Assembly (NCBI GenBank): GCA_020744225.1
Contig: JAGMWG010000006.1
Location: 1,674,001-1,738,000 of the forward strand
DNA length: 64,000 nucleotides
Reading direction: 5' to 3'
Source: Paraphoma chrysanthemicola
Taxonomy: Eukaryota > Ascomycota > Dothideomycetes > Pleosporales > Phaeosphaeriaceae
The notes below the pieces were generated by a model. That model was not told the DNA's origin. It did not search any database and worked only from the letters and a program-made list of their open reading frames with translations. A program made the position numbers and the translations under genes. Below, in pieces: positions 31,398 through 42,845 of this stretch (the first letter of the stretch is position 1; the number at the start of each line of letters is the position of its first letter).

Positions 31398-32438
31398 ATG
31401 GTCTTTTCGACTCTAAACCCATTCTACCGCCAACCAGACCAATTCGAACCCACGCCCTTTGTCGCCCTCCTGTTCCAAGCTCCGGTCAAGCTCCTGTTGT
31501 ACCATGCGTACTACTTCATAACTTCGCTGCGCTCTGCGCCGAAGCCTGCGCAGCCGCCGATTCGCGTCGTGTGCATATCGGATACGCATGAGCATATAGT
31601 CGAAGATGTACCGCCCGGAGACATACTCATCCACGCTGGTGATCTGACCAATGTCGGGAGTGTCGCCGAGATACAGAAGCAGGTGGATTGGCTAGCCTCG
31701 TTGCCGCACAAGGAAGTGGTAGTGATTAGTGGGAACCACGACATCTATCTAGACCCGCGGTCACGATCATCGCTTTCGGAGGATCAACGGAGAGGCAGCA
31801 TTGATTGGAAGCGCGTGCACTACCTGCAACACCGCAGACTCAGTCTGACGATAGAAGCCGAGCCTCAGTCTGCCGAGGAGCAATCTTCGAGGACGCCTCT
31901 GCTGGCGGAGGTTCAGACGCGGCGGAGGATCCGGATCTACGGCGCACCCCAAATACCATCGTACGACGAGACGAGCGTGAATGCGTTCCAGTACCCTAGG
32001 GGGCAGGATGCGTGGTCTGAGACGGTGCCTGAGGACACGGACATACTGATCACGCACACGCCACCGAGATATCATCTCGATCTGTCGCTGCCAAAGGGCT
32101 TGGGCTGCGAACATCTGCTGGCTGAAGTGAAGCGCGTCAAGCCGACATTGCACGTCTTTGGTCACATACACTGGGGAGCAGGAAAGACTGTGGTTTGGTG
32201 GGACAAGGCGCACGATGCATTTACTCAGGGCATGGCTGTACAGTCAAAGTGGACGCATGGCCTGCTGAATCCGCGATTGTGGTGGAGCATAGTCAGAGTG
32301 GTATACCGCGGTGTTCGGGAGCTGCTATGGGATCGCGTGTGGGGAGGTCAGACAACAAACACCATCATGGTGAATGCGGCTCAGACGTATGGAAATACTG
32401 GGAAGCTGGGGAATGCCGTCCAGATCGTCGACATATAA
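31398..32438 (+). CDS. Calcineurin-like metallophosphoesterase (MPPED/239FB type)
   Basis: Intronless, 346 residues from ATG 31398. The metal-binding motifs appear in order: ISDTHEH (D-x-H), HAGDLTN (GD), SGNHD (GNHD), THTPP and FGHIHWGAG (GHxH). These coordinate two metal ions in the phosphoesterase active site. A hydrophobic stretch near residues 20-45 (PFVALLFQAPVKLLLYHAYYFI) could be a membrane-associated helix. The MPPED family hydrolyses cyclic nucleotides or other phosphodiesters; substrate unknown here. Length matches fungal homologues. Confidence 0.88.
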   Translation: MVFSTLNPFYRQPDQFEPTPFVALLFQAPVKLLLYHAYYFITSLRSAPKPAQPPIRVVCISDTHEHIVEDVPPGDILIHAGDLTNVGSVAEIQKQVDWLASLPHKEVVVISGNHDIYLDPRSRSSLSEDQRRGSIDWKRVHYLQHRRLSLTIEAEPQSAEEQSSRTPLLAEVQTRRRIRIYGAPQIPSYDETSVNAFQYPRGQDAWSETVPEDTDILITHTPPRYHLDLSLPKGLGCEHLLAEVKRVKPTLHVFGHIHWGAGKTVVWWDKAHDAFTQGMAVQSKWTHGLLNPRLWWSIVRVVYRGVRELLWDRVWGGQTTNTIMVNAAQTYGNTGKLGNAVQIVDI

Positions 32439-32701
32439 CCTAAGTGTCACGGCAAAGGAAGTAATCGTAATGTGTAATCAAGCACAACTGGGAGCACTGC
32501 ATTGTCGAGAAGCCTTTGCAAACTAGAAAGGATTCTGTTGGTTTAGCTTGACTATCTCGCCAGAGAAGCCAAGTTCAACATGGAGACCAGGCATTTTGCC
32601 GTTCCCCGCGACTTTGTGATTGAGGTCATAAACCATAAATCGTGCACACCATGCCATGCCATGCCATATCCCAGCACCGAGCCAATAATAGGCGCACATG
32701 C

Positions 32702-33260
32702 TCAGAGACGACGACCACGGCGACCACCCTTCCTCCTGGTGGAGTCGGACGGGGTGGGGGTGACGTCCTCGATACGTCCAATGCGCATACCAGCACGGGC
32801 AAGGGCGCGGAGTGCGGACTGGGCACCGGGGCCGGGGGTCTTGGTGCCGTTACCACCAGTGGCGCGGATCTTGACGTGGAGGGCAGAGATGCCGAGTTCC
32901 TTGCAGCGAGCGGCTATTGCATGTATTAGCACCCTGCCAATTCTTCACTCTGTGATGTCTACGCACCGACGTCCTGGGCCGCCAACATGGCAGCGTATGG
33001 GGAGGACTCGTCACGATCGGCCTTGACCTTCATGCCACCGGTGACACGGGAGATGGTTTCGCGGCCAGACAGATCGGTGATGTGGACGAAGGTGTCGTTG
33101 AACGAGGCAAAGATGCGGGCAACGCCAAAGACGAGCTCGCCCTGTGGTATCGTCAATTCGTGCTCATGCGCGTGAGATGCGATGCACCAACCTCGCGGAC
33201 CTGGGGTCCAAGCTGGATGTTCTCCTGCGCACCGCGCTCGACCTTCTTCTTGGGAGGCAT
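32702..33260 (-). CDS. RPS14: 40S ribosomal protein S14 (uS11)
   Basis: Three exons, 33260-33192, 33141-32967 and 32913-32702, give 151 residues. The introns are 50 nt and 53 nt. The joined protein runs MPPKKKVERG...QVREGELVFGVARIFASFNDTFVHITDLSGRETI...AAQDVAARCKELGISALHVKIRATGGNGTKTPGPGAQ..., then the basic tail STRRKGGRRGRRL, the part that contacts rRNA at the platform of the small subunit. uS11 helps form the mRNA exit channel and is needed for late 20S pre-rRNA processing. Only 254 bases separate its ATG from the divergent TYR1 start. Confidence 0.96.
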
Positions 33261-33514
33261 GTTGACTGTGGAATTTGGTGCTTGACTGGCGAATTCGTGG
33301 AGGTGACGATCGAACTTTTGGCGGGCAGAGGAATTTCGAGTTGCAGCGCGGCCGGCGCTACGTTGTGCCGGTGCCGTCGTTAGCGCGGCCGCCGTCAACT
33401 TTTCTCTTTCAGCTGCAGTCAGCGTCAGCCACGTTCCTCTTCATCTACCGCTCCAACATGGGCTGAACATTCTCACCTCATCCACGCAAAAGCGCGTGCA
33501 ACACACAACACAGC

Positions 33515-35286
33515 ATGGAGAACACCAAGAGCGTCGGTATGATTGGCATGGGTGACATGGGGAAGATGTACTCTCGCCGCCTCAGCACCGCTGGATGGAA
33601 GTGAGTATCTCGCGCAATAGCTCCGCGCTGGCTGCTGAGCTTCAGCATTGGTAAGTCAGCTCCTCTTCTTTCACCTCCTTCCTCTGTTATGATGACCGTG
33701 AGTGCATTTGGCTCGAGTATGGCGCATGGCTACGCTGGTGCCGTCCTGGTTCCCAGCATCTGGCCATGTTGCTGTCCATGATGTGAATTCTCGCTACCTT
33801 TTTTATTACACCTCTGAACTACATTTGTTCCAACTGCATTGTTCAACGACTACCTCTGCGAACCTTGCTAACCAGTGCCTCATAGGTTTTTCACTTCTCG
33901 CCCACGCGCTGACGCAGTGCGACTAGAGTCAATGCCTGCGATCTTCCAGATAAATACGATAGCTTGGTGGAGGAGTTCAAGGACTTTGTAGGATAGCCCA
34001 TATATACATGTTGAATGAAGAGTACATACTGAGACCGTATCAGCCAAACGTCGAGATCATGCAGAACGGCCACTTTGTGTCTCGTTGCAGCGACTTCATC
34101 ATCTACAGTGTCGAGGCGAAGAGCATTGATGCTGTCGTCAAGGCCTTCGGACCATGTATGGTGCCAACCACTTGTAGTAGCCCAGTGCTGATAATCACAG
34201 CGACAAAGGTTGGCGCCATCGTCGGCGGGCAAACATCCTGCAAAGCCCCGGAGATCGAGGCCTTTGAACAGCACCTGCCCAAGGACGTCAGCATCGTCTC
34301 CGTACACTCCCTCCATGGCCCTGGTGTTGACCCAAAAGGCCAGCCGCTGGTTCTGATCAAGCATCGTGCCTCCGACGCCGATTTCACGTTCGTCGAGAAC
34401 GTCATGTCCTGCCTTGGGTCGAACCACGTCTATCTCACTGCCGATCAGCACGACCGTATCACCGCAGATACCCAAGCTGTTACACACGCTGCTTTCCTCA
34501 GCATGGGTGCAGCTTGGTCCGCCAACAACCAGTTCCCTTGGGAGAGTGACCGCTACGTCGGTGGCATCGAGAACGTCAAGCAGAACATCACCTTGCGCAT
34601 ATACTCCAACAAGTGGCATGTGTATGCTGGCTTGGCCATCATGAACCCTGCTGCCAGGAAGCAGATCAAGCAGTACGCCGAATCTGTGACGGAGCTATTC
34701 AAGCTCATGCTCGCCGGAAACAGAGATGAGCTTCGGGCCAGAGTACACGCCGCGCGCAAGGCTGTGTTTGGCGAGACTGGCGACGTGAAGAAGAAGCTTC
34801 TGCTGAGAGACGAGCTACTCGACCAATTCAGTCTGGGTGTGCTGCCCGAAAAAAAGCTCAAGAACAACCACCTCAGCCTGTTGGCCATGGCAGACTGCTG
34901 GTGGAAACTAGGCATCGTGCCGTATGACCACATCATATGCTCCACACCGGTGAGTCTAGTCTTCCCAACGCTACCCTGTGCGACATCTGACAAGTGCACA
35001 GCCGTCGCGCATGTGGCTCGGTATCACTGAGTATCTGTTCCGCAACCCCACTCTGCTGGAAGAAGCCATCGATACAGCCATTGACGACAACACATTCCGC
35101 GCAGACGATCTTGAATTCACGTTTGCGGCGAGGGATTGGAGCCAGCGCGTTGATTTGGGCAACTTTGATGGGTATCGTGAGAAGTTTGAGAAGATTCAGA
35201 AGTATTTTGAACCGAGGTTCCCGGAGGCGACGAAGGTGGGAAATGAGATGATTAAGACGATTTTGAGGAAGACGCAGGAGACTTGA
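33515..35286 (+). CDS. TYR1: Prephenate dehydrogenase (NADP+), tyrosine biosynthesis
   Basis: Five exons: 33515-33600, 33927-33987, 34023-34155, 34201-34949, 35002-35286, giving 437 residues. The dinucleotide-binding motif is at the start (VGMIGMGDMGKMYSRRL). HFVSRCSDFIIYSVEA, VGAIVGGQTSCKAPE, VHSLHGPGVDPKGQPLVLIKHRAS and CWWKLGIVPYDHIICSTP follow, all typical of fungal Tyr1. The enzyme oxidatively decarboxylates prephenate to 4-hydroxyphenylpyruvate in the cytosol. The first intron is long for this window (326 nt) and the second is very short (35 nt). The 35-nt intron's acceptor (GAAGAG) was the only phase-compatible choice, so a few residues around position 49-55 are uncertain. Confidence 0.9.
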
Positions 35287-35757
35287 GGGCCAAGTAGGAG
35301 CCGTGTTACTAGTAACATGATTGCAGATTATTACCTTGCAGCCGCAACACGCAGTTCGCTAATTACTACTTCCCCTCTCATACGTGCTCGTGGTGCCTAT
35401 ATTTGGGCAGGGTATTGTGGTGCCTTCCACTGACTGTTCGTAGTTTCCCTCTGCTTTCCCACAGATTTGGTAAGTACTGACTGGCCTCGCCCATCGCGCC
35501 CTTACCGCCGCCTTCCTCAACCAGAACCGCAATTCCTAGCGCATCTGGCTTTCTTACTCGCTCAATTCGTCTCATGGCAGATCACACATAACACTGCCGG
35601 TGATCTTTTCCATCGAAGTTCCCGCCACCGCGCGTGTGTGTGGACAAAGCTTGCTCACTCGTGACTCCTCTTTTGGAAGGTGCTACTTTCACTACGATTC
35701 ATTACCATATATTGCCCTGCAATCCGATTATTTTCCAACGTCAGCGCCACTCACTCA
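35287..35757. other. Intergenic, start of the HET-rich block
   Basis: About 470 bases, no gene or repeat recognised. Confidence 0.5.
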
Positions 35758-37878
35758 ATGGAGGCGAGACCGGATCAACACATCTGCGAGACATGTCGGG
35801 CAATCGACTTTGAAACTTTGCTCAACAGACAGAGGCCAATCGGCTTCTTCGACGACATCTCGAGACCAGAGCATCACCAGGAAGAGAATGCAGAAAACCA
35901 ACCCAGCTATATCATGACGTATACTGAAGGCTGTGTAGTCTGCAAGTTATTTATTCCAAATCCATATCGTAGGCACCATAACTCGCGCCGAGAACTGCGG
36001 TCTTACACAATCGCCGGCAATGTGGAATCAGTATGTGTCAAAACTTCTGGTCCCGAGCCGAGTGTCTGGCTCAGAAGCGCTGTACTCGACCCAGCTGGGC
36101 CACCTTGTTCCGACCAAAGTGAAGAAATCTTTGGCTTCTGCTCAGGAGCTGATCACGAGGACCCTTGCGTTCCACATCTTGTGCATGAATCATGGAACTC
36201 TTTCAAAGCATTGTCATGGCTGGAGGTATGTAAGCAGCTGCATAAGCTACCGTGCACAGAACGAACCTCAACCATACCCCACATGAACCCCATTGATTGT
36301 TTTGATATGAGCATTATTAAAGCAAAGGAATCGATGTTCTGAGCTACCCTGAGCTATGTGTGGGGCAACAGTGAATGCCTGGAAGCCAAGGAATGAACAG
36401 AACGGTATCGTTCTGGGTCAAGACTGTAGTCCAAAATACCCACAGACAGTTGCCGATGTAATTTCTATTACGAAGAAATTGGGGTACCGGTTTTTGTGGG
36501 TCGACGAGTACTGTATTGATCAGAGCGACGAGAAACATTGAACATCTCAAATTGGCCAAATGTATGATATTTATCGAGGCGCAGAAATCACCATTGTCGC
36601 TGCGGCGGGTGATAACAAGGATCATGGACTTCCGGGAGTGAGCAGCACGCAACGGATCAGAAGTAAATCAGTTCGCGTCGGAAATTGACATGGCTTTCGC
36701 AGGGCGGCCGTCTTTGGAGCATATCAGACAGTCTAAGTGGTTTGCGCGTGCATGGTAAGACCTCTGTACTTACGGATCCTCTCATACAATAGTAGCTCAC
36801 GCCACTCTTCACTGCAGGACATTTCAGGAGACCATACTTTCAAAACGACTACTGATATTCACCGAACGCCAAGCGTCATTCTATTGCGCGGAAAGCTCAT
36901 GGAAAGAAGATTTTGGCGGACCAGAACTACTTGAAGCTGGAGCTCAGGACATACATCTCTAACCTCTCAAACCTGTTTCACTTATCTTCACCTTTAGCAA
37001 AGAGACCTTTGAGCTTTGCTGGCTGCGCATGTCACACCTTGCCAGTTCTTACTCGACCCGTGAAATGACTTATGAAGCTGACGCCCTGAATGGATTTCTT
37101 GGCGCTATACATGACATACAAAGGTCACATCCGGGTACTTACCACTTGAGCGGATTACCATTCTTCAGTAGATCTGATGAAGACACGGAGGATGACTTGG
37201 GCCGTATCATGTTCGCAGCACTGGCTTGGAGTCTACTTCGGGAGAGTCAAGCGTCCACTGGATCGTGCAGAAAGCTGTTTCAGTCTTGGACGTGGGTAGG
37301 TTGGTGCAATTTCATGAAGTATTGGTTCGATAGTGAGGGGTGTAAGGATCTTCTGCCATACATCAAACGCTTGCGGCTCAAAACGCGTCTGGGGCAAGCT
37401 TTCTCGCCAGACATTGACTGGGAATCGGCGAGTCATTGGACCATCCAGCGAACACTTGACGCTGTGACTACACTCTGTTTCAAGGCGCTGGAAGTCCCAA
37501 TCGAGGCCTTGCATGATGCGACAAATTGGGATAGTGTTCATTCTCTCTCACCTTCGGAGCTGTATGACATGAAGCTTGTCTCGATCTCGTTTTCTGGCAG
37601 GATTTACACAGTCGCTTGCTGATCGACGATGTCTCCTTCCTGAGCGATCTAGTTGACAAAACAAAACTTGGAGAATACTCCTGCTTGATGATAGGTCAAG
37701 GCTCTACGAGAACGATAAACCTCACAGCATGTTCATATTGGTTGTTCAGTGGCGGGACGATAAGGTCACAGCAGAACGAGTGGGAAGTATCGACGTCGTG
37801 TCAAGAAACGACATAACGGAGGAGCATCTTGACCCGATTGAAGAGGACTGGAAGTGGTGTCAAGTGAGACTAGTATAA
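35758..37878 (+). pseudogene. Decayed HET-domain gene 1
   Basis: From ATG 35758 the N-terminal HET-type stretch is open (HICETCRAIDFETLL). In-frame TGA codons follow at 36340-36342 and 36394-36396, right around the core motif TLSYVWGNS. After a frame change near 36400-36430 come GYRFLWVDEYCIDQ and another TGA (36539-36541) before QIGQMYDIYRGAEITIVAAAG. A further frame change near 36676 leads to SKWFARAW, an intron-like gap, and FQETILSKRLLIFTE. A stop is present after AQDIHL (near 36960). The tail ends at TAA 37876-37878 in the frame containing SIDVVSRNDITEEHL. All core HET motifs can be found in order, so this is one gene with several independent breaks. Three of the stops are TGA where CGA (Arg) would fit. 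HET proteins trigger incompatibility cell death after fusion of unlike strains. Confidence 0.82.
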
Positions 37879-38364
37879 AACCCAGGCTGGAATAGAGAGC
37901 CCGGGGTCTGCACCCAAGTAGTGTTGATCCGGTTTTGAGGAAGTCGAATTGACGGACACAACATCATTTATATGATCTACTTTTCAAAGTAAAGCTGCGT
38001 GGATGATGGAATAAGGTGAATATCTATGCACACAGATATTATCTAAGCGCTGCGGCTTGTCAAAAAGATGCATTGCGCAAGCATGTGAAATATCGATCTC
38101 ACAAGTTGTAGAGTCTGCACCTGGAAGCTTAGACCTAAGGAGCGGCGGACCGATTAGCATTCATATTTCTCGGAGCAACAAGCAGAATGTAGTTTACTTG
38201 GCATGCAGCAACGATTGTGAGCAAGTATGTTGTTCTCCAAATCCTGCTGTAACGCCGCGGGCTGGATTCACAAGTGATGCGCGCAGGGATCATCGCACGC
38301 GAAATCGAGCGATGACGTCTCTCAGCTTGGCCCAGAACCTCAACCCACATCGCAGCTTCCTAGC
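37879..38364. promoter_or_regulatory. Upstream region of the TMEM16 gene
   Basis: About 490 bases between the HET pseudogene and the scramblase gene. No recognised element. Confidence 0.4.
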
Positions 38365-40792
38365 ATGACAGACCAACAAAAGGCGCCCAGCCTTCGCACA
38401 CGGAGCTCCTCAGTCCGCATTCCTGGCTTCACTCGCCTGTCGTCGCAAATCTACAACCTCAAGTACGCCCTGCTCGACAACTCGACCGAGTCGCTCGCCA
38501 TGACGAAAGCGCAGGCGCTCCAGAGCAATCTGGACGTCGATTATGTGATTAGCTACCGCTTTGCAAAGACGGATAAGACAAAGGCTATTGCGCAATTTGA
38601 GAAGCTGTGTGAGGCGCTGGCGAATGTTGGCCTGCAGACGGAGGTCCGCAATGGTGACTCGCACTCGGTGCTGCTGTTCGTGAGGGTCGCGTCGGACGAG
38701 CATTTGTATGGTGAAGTGTACAGATCACGGTGAGCTATAACTCCCAATGTTATCCCGCCAATGGCTAATGGTGAGCAGAGTACGCGACTGGATCCACGGT
38801 GTTCGAGCCGCTGCACCGCCAAAGGAGACGCGCGAGGCACTCGAGTCGGAGCCCCTCTATGAAGCTGAGCGGCTGCGAATCATATACCAACTCATCACGA
38901 ACCCTACTTCTGAGGGCGGTGCTGGCATTACACCTAAGGAGGGCGAGTGGGAAGGCGTCGAGTCTATCTTTGCTCTGCATGACCACGCATACAACAAGGA
39001 CTGGATCAAGAAGTGGACATCCTCGTACTTTCTTAAGACGGAGGACCTCGACGATATCCGCAATCGCTTGGGCGAGAAGGTATGTAAGACGATCTCTTGT
39101 AGAAACCTAAGCTAACCATCTCAGATCGCATTCTACTTTGCCTTCACACAGTCCTATTTCACCTTCCTGTTTTTCCCCGCCGCATTCGGATTCGTGTCCT
39201 GGCTTATCCTCGGACACTTCTCACCCATATATGGTCTTGTGAGCGCCGTGTGGTGCACAGTCTTCACCGAGTACTGGAGGCACCAGGAGACCGACCTCGC
39301 CGTCCGGTGGGGCGTGCGAGGTGTCTCTAAGATCGAGACACGCCATCGTGACTTTGCGCCAGACAAGACCGTCACCGACCCTGTCACCGGCGAAAAAGTC
39401 GGCTTCTTCCCATCAAGCAAGCGATTCCAGCGCCAGCTCCTGCAGGTCCCATTCGCCCTCACGGTGATCATCTGTCTGGGAACTGTCATTGCAACCTGCT
39501 TTGGTATCGAAGTCTTCATTTCCGAGGTGTACAATGGCCCGCTCAAGAGCGTCCTGGTCTTCATTCCTACCGGCATCCTTACGACTGTCAATCCAATCCT
39601 AATCACCATCTTGACCAACTTCGCAACCAAGCTAACAGACTTCGAAAATTATGACACCCAAGGAGCACACGATAGGGCCCTCACCCGCAAGATATTTGTC
39701 ATGAACTTTATCCTATCATACCTAGGTATCTTCCTTACCGCATTCGTCTACGTACCCTTCGGTACTGTCATTGTACCATACCTCGACATCTTCAACGTGG
39801 CTGTCCGGCCGTTCGCTGAGGATGAGAAGCAACTTCATCATACCAGCTCGAGCTGGAGCATCAACCCTGATCGTCTCCGCAAGCAAGTCATCTACTTCAC
39901 CGTCACTGCTCAGCTCGTCAATCTCGGCATGGAGCTCATCGTCCCGTACCTCAAGCGCCGCGGATTTGCCAAGATCAAGCAGATCCAGTCTGACCGGGCC
40001 GCAAAGAACGGTGGCGGTGCTCCTGCTGCATCCGCCTCTGACCCGCCAGAGGACGCAGCCTTCCTCGACCGTGTGCGAAAAGAAGCCGAGCTCGGTGTCT
40101 ACGACGTCGACTCCGATCTTCGCGAAATGGTCTTGCAATTCGGCTACCTCTCCCTCTTCTCCGTCGTCTGGCCACTCACCGCCGTTTCCTTCCTCATTAA
40201 CGACTGGATTGAGCTTCGCGCCGACGCCATGAAAATCTGCGTCGAAATGCAGCGCCCTACACCCTGGCGCGCCGACACCATCGGCCCCTGGCTCGACTCG
40301 CTTTCCTTCCTCACCTGGCTTGGCAGCCTGACTACTTCGGCCCTCGTGTACATGTTCTACAACACCAAATCCGGGCCCGACGGCAACCCATCCAACATCC
40401 AACTCTGGGCTCTCTTACTCACAGTCTTTTTCGCCGAACACCTCTTCATCCTCCTGCGTCTGGCGATCCGCCACGTCATTTCCAAAATCGATTCCCCCGG
40501 CCTACAAAAAGAGCGCCGCGAGCGCTTCGCAGTGCGCAAGCAATACTTTGAAGAGAATCTGAACTCGCTCAAGAAACTGCCCAGCTTGAGTCAGCAGTCT
40601 TCCTCTGGCGCTGGAGAAATTAATCGCAAGAGTCTGGAAGATGATGCGAGACAGAGTAGTCTGAGTGCGTCGACCCCGGTGACGAGGTTCTGGGGTAGAC
40701 AGCGCGGGTGGAGGGAGTCGGTCGAGGTGGCGAGGGGGTTTATCGAGAAGGCGAGGAATGAGACGACGGTGGGGGAGAAGAAGGAGCTTTGA
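38365..40792 (+). CDS. TMEM16/anoctamin-family lipid scramblase (Ist2/afTMEM16 homologue)
   Basis: Three exons, 38365-38729, 38779-39079 and 39125-40792, give 777 residues. A soluble N-terminal ferredoxin-like region (about 1-220) precedes a membrane domain with around ten hydrophobic segments. Conserved anoctamin stretches include KIAFYFAFTQSYFTFLFFPA, WCTVFTEYWRHQE, ENYDTQGAHDRALTRKIFVMNF, and FGYLSLFSVVWPLTAVSFLINDWIELRADA. The last carries acidic residues expected to bind Ca2+ between helices 6-8. The C-terminal cytoplasmic region has Lys/Arg and Ser-rich tracts. Fungal homologues such as afTMEM16 and nhTMEM16 are Ca2+-activated lipid scramblases; yeast Ist2 tethers ER to plasma membrane. 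Both introns are 45-49 nt with CTAAT/CTAAC branch sites. Confidence 0.93.
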
Positions 40793-41372
40793 GACACCCG
40801 TAGAGTTGGAGAGTGGAGAAAGAGAAGGGGAGGGGAGGAGGTTGGGATTGTGGTGGTGAGGAGGGAGAGTTGCAGGGAGGGTTTTTGGGATGCTTTAATG
40901 AGTATACGATTCGGGCATTACTAGCGTGGTGTTTGTAGGTCGGTTATGAAAATGAATACGCCTTGATGTGGGAACCCGACAGCTGATGCACGGCATATGT
41001 GACCCGGAGTGAGGTCGGGAGTAAGTACTTCACATGCCAACACGCCATTAGGCCACATCAGATAATCCACTAAAGTCACTTTTTCAACACTTTCCCAGAC
41101 ATCCCACAGCAGAGAAAGTAGGTGTAATGTATATCATATTCCCTCAATCTGCAAATCCACCATATCGCTATGTCATGCCATTTACCAATCATCACATTCA
41201 TATCCCATCTATCCCACAGTCCCCGCAAAAGCAAGACCACCCTGTACCCACCCACCCAATCCATGTCCGACCGACCGACCGACTACGCTGGCCTCATTTT
41301 CGTTGCGAAAAAGAGGGTTATGCAGATGATTTCCCAGAGTGTTAAACAAAAAGAAGGATGTGCGAGAGCAGC
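40793..41372. other. Intergenic between convergent TMEM16 and profilin genes
   Basis: About 580 bases of 3' flanks. The first part is G-rich (40800-40890). Nothing else recognised. Confidence 0.5.
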
Positions 41373-42069
41373 CTAGTAGCCGACCTTCTTGAGGTACTCG
41401 CCCAGCTCGACGACCGAGGCGTAGGCGTTGGTTGTTTGGACTGTGTCGGGGTGGTGCGCGATGAGGAGGGCTTGGGTTGTTTTGTAGGCGACGACGCCTT
41501 CTTTGCCCTGTAATCAAAACTGTGAGCCTTGTGCTGTCTGGACAACTTTGGGAGTAGGAAATGGCGGTGGAGAAGTGGAGAGGTATGGACGCACCTTCTT
41601 CGCCTTGAGCGAATCGTCGGTCGATTCAATGGTCATGTACTTTGTGCCGTTGACCTTGACGCCGTTTGCGATGACGGCCTTGGGCTCGCTCTTGTCGGAG
41701 AAGGACGCGGCGATTGCGCTCAACTCGGCGGCGGTGAGCTGGAAACTGTCAGTGCCGGCCACATGGTGGTGTGCGCTGCCTGCAGGAGGCTGGTGCTATG
41801 CGGGGTATAGGTGTGGTTGTATGACGTGCGCGACGCGGGACATGGACGTACGGAGAAGTCTGCGGATGAGGCCCAAGTGGTTTGGCCACCGACATCGCAG
41901 ATGAGGGCCTTGTCGATGTTGCCAGTGCCGACGAGGCTGCGGGTATGGGGTCAGAAAAGGCTTCTATCGCCGCGTAATGTGGACCATACCTCTGATCAAC
42001 GTATGCTGTTGTGGTGGTTAGCTATAAATACTCGAGATGGCGTGCGCGATGCCTACCTTGCCAGGACAT
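41373..42069 (-). CDS. PFY1: Profilin
   Basis: Five exons on the minus strand: 42069-42057 (13 nt), 42005-41990 (16 nt), 41936-41852, 41738-41595 and 41507-41373, giving 130 residues, the normal profilin length. Joined, it begins MSWQAYVDQSLVGTGNIDKALICDVGGQTTWAS, the N-terminal profilin signature (WQ-Y-D). It continues LTAAELSAIAASF...NGVKVNGTKYMTIESTDDSLKAKKGKEGVVAYKTTQALLIAHH and ends VELGEYLKKVGY. Profilin binds G-actin, poly-proline in formins, and PIP2, and drives filament growth at hyphal tips. The two tiny 5' exons are confirmed by phase and by the conserved peptide. The fourth exon's acceptor TTTCCAG restores ADFSLTAAEL. Confidence 0.94.
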
Positions 42070-42845
42070 GGTTGCTGTGGAGAGTGTGTGCGGGCTGCTG
42101 GAGCTGGATGAGGTGAGGGTGAAGGATGGGTCGCGAGAGGAGAGCGCGGATCAGCGGCGAGGAAGAAGTTTTAGTTGAGTGTTGGGAGAGTTTATGCAGT
42201 GCAGGTGCAAGAGTCGCGACGTCGGGTGCAGCCGCTGAAGGCTTTAACGCTACCTAGTGGGGCAGTCCTGTCAACCCCGCCATGCCCGTGCCCGTAAACC
42301 ACCTTCCTTCACCGCACACCCTATCAGCTGCACACAATGTCCGCCAGATTGCCATGCAACATGTCCTGCGCTTATGGCGCAACAGCGCAGCTGTGCTCTG
42401 TGGGGGCCATTCTCACCTGCATGTCATCCCTAGACTTGTACCTGGACCGAGTCCTTCGGAGATAGGCCTGAACAAATTCTCCTTGTAGTCATGTCTTTTC
42501 CTTTAATGATACGTATACAGCTGTTCTCAAATCGTTCAGATACCAATTCCGTTCCGTCGTGACGTGACCAATCTCATCGCAGGTCGCCTTTTTTCTAAAG
42601 TTAACTATACCAGCTGAGCTACACCAATCAGAGCCGGCCTCTGCTTCATCCTCCAATCATCCAGATGCGCCTAGCGATATCTCCCCTGGGAAAGACCAGG
42701 CACTCAACCAGCAACGGAATTACCATCCTAAACCTATCAACGACTCCACGAACGCGCGTGACGACATCAGATTGCTCAAGGTCGTCCCTTAGCGCAAGGA
42801 CTCGCCCTCTACCTTGGGCAATAAACGCACTCCGCCACTTGTCGA
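42070..42845. other. Intergenic with a tRNA-like fragment
   Basis: Upstream region of profilin and flank of the next HET pseudogene. At about 42606-42623, minus strand, GTAGCTCAGCTGGTATAG resembles a tRNA D-arm/A box, but the D stem does not pair and no B box follows. No intact tRNA. Confidence 0.5.

Noticed and set aside
39722..40402. 226-codon minus-strand open frame inside the TMEM16 gene
   Set aside because: It is the complement of conserved membrane-protein codons; a shadow frame caused by C-ending codon preference.
42597..42640. tRNA-like stretch on the minus strand (D-arm/A-box GTAGCTCAGCTGG)
   Set aside because: The D stem does not pair, no anticodon arm or GGTTCGA-type B box follows, and no acceptor stem can be formed. 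At most a tRNA relic or chance.
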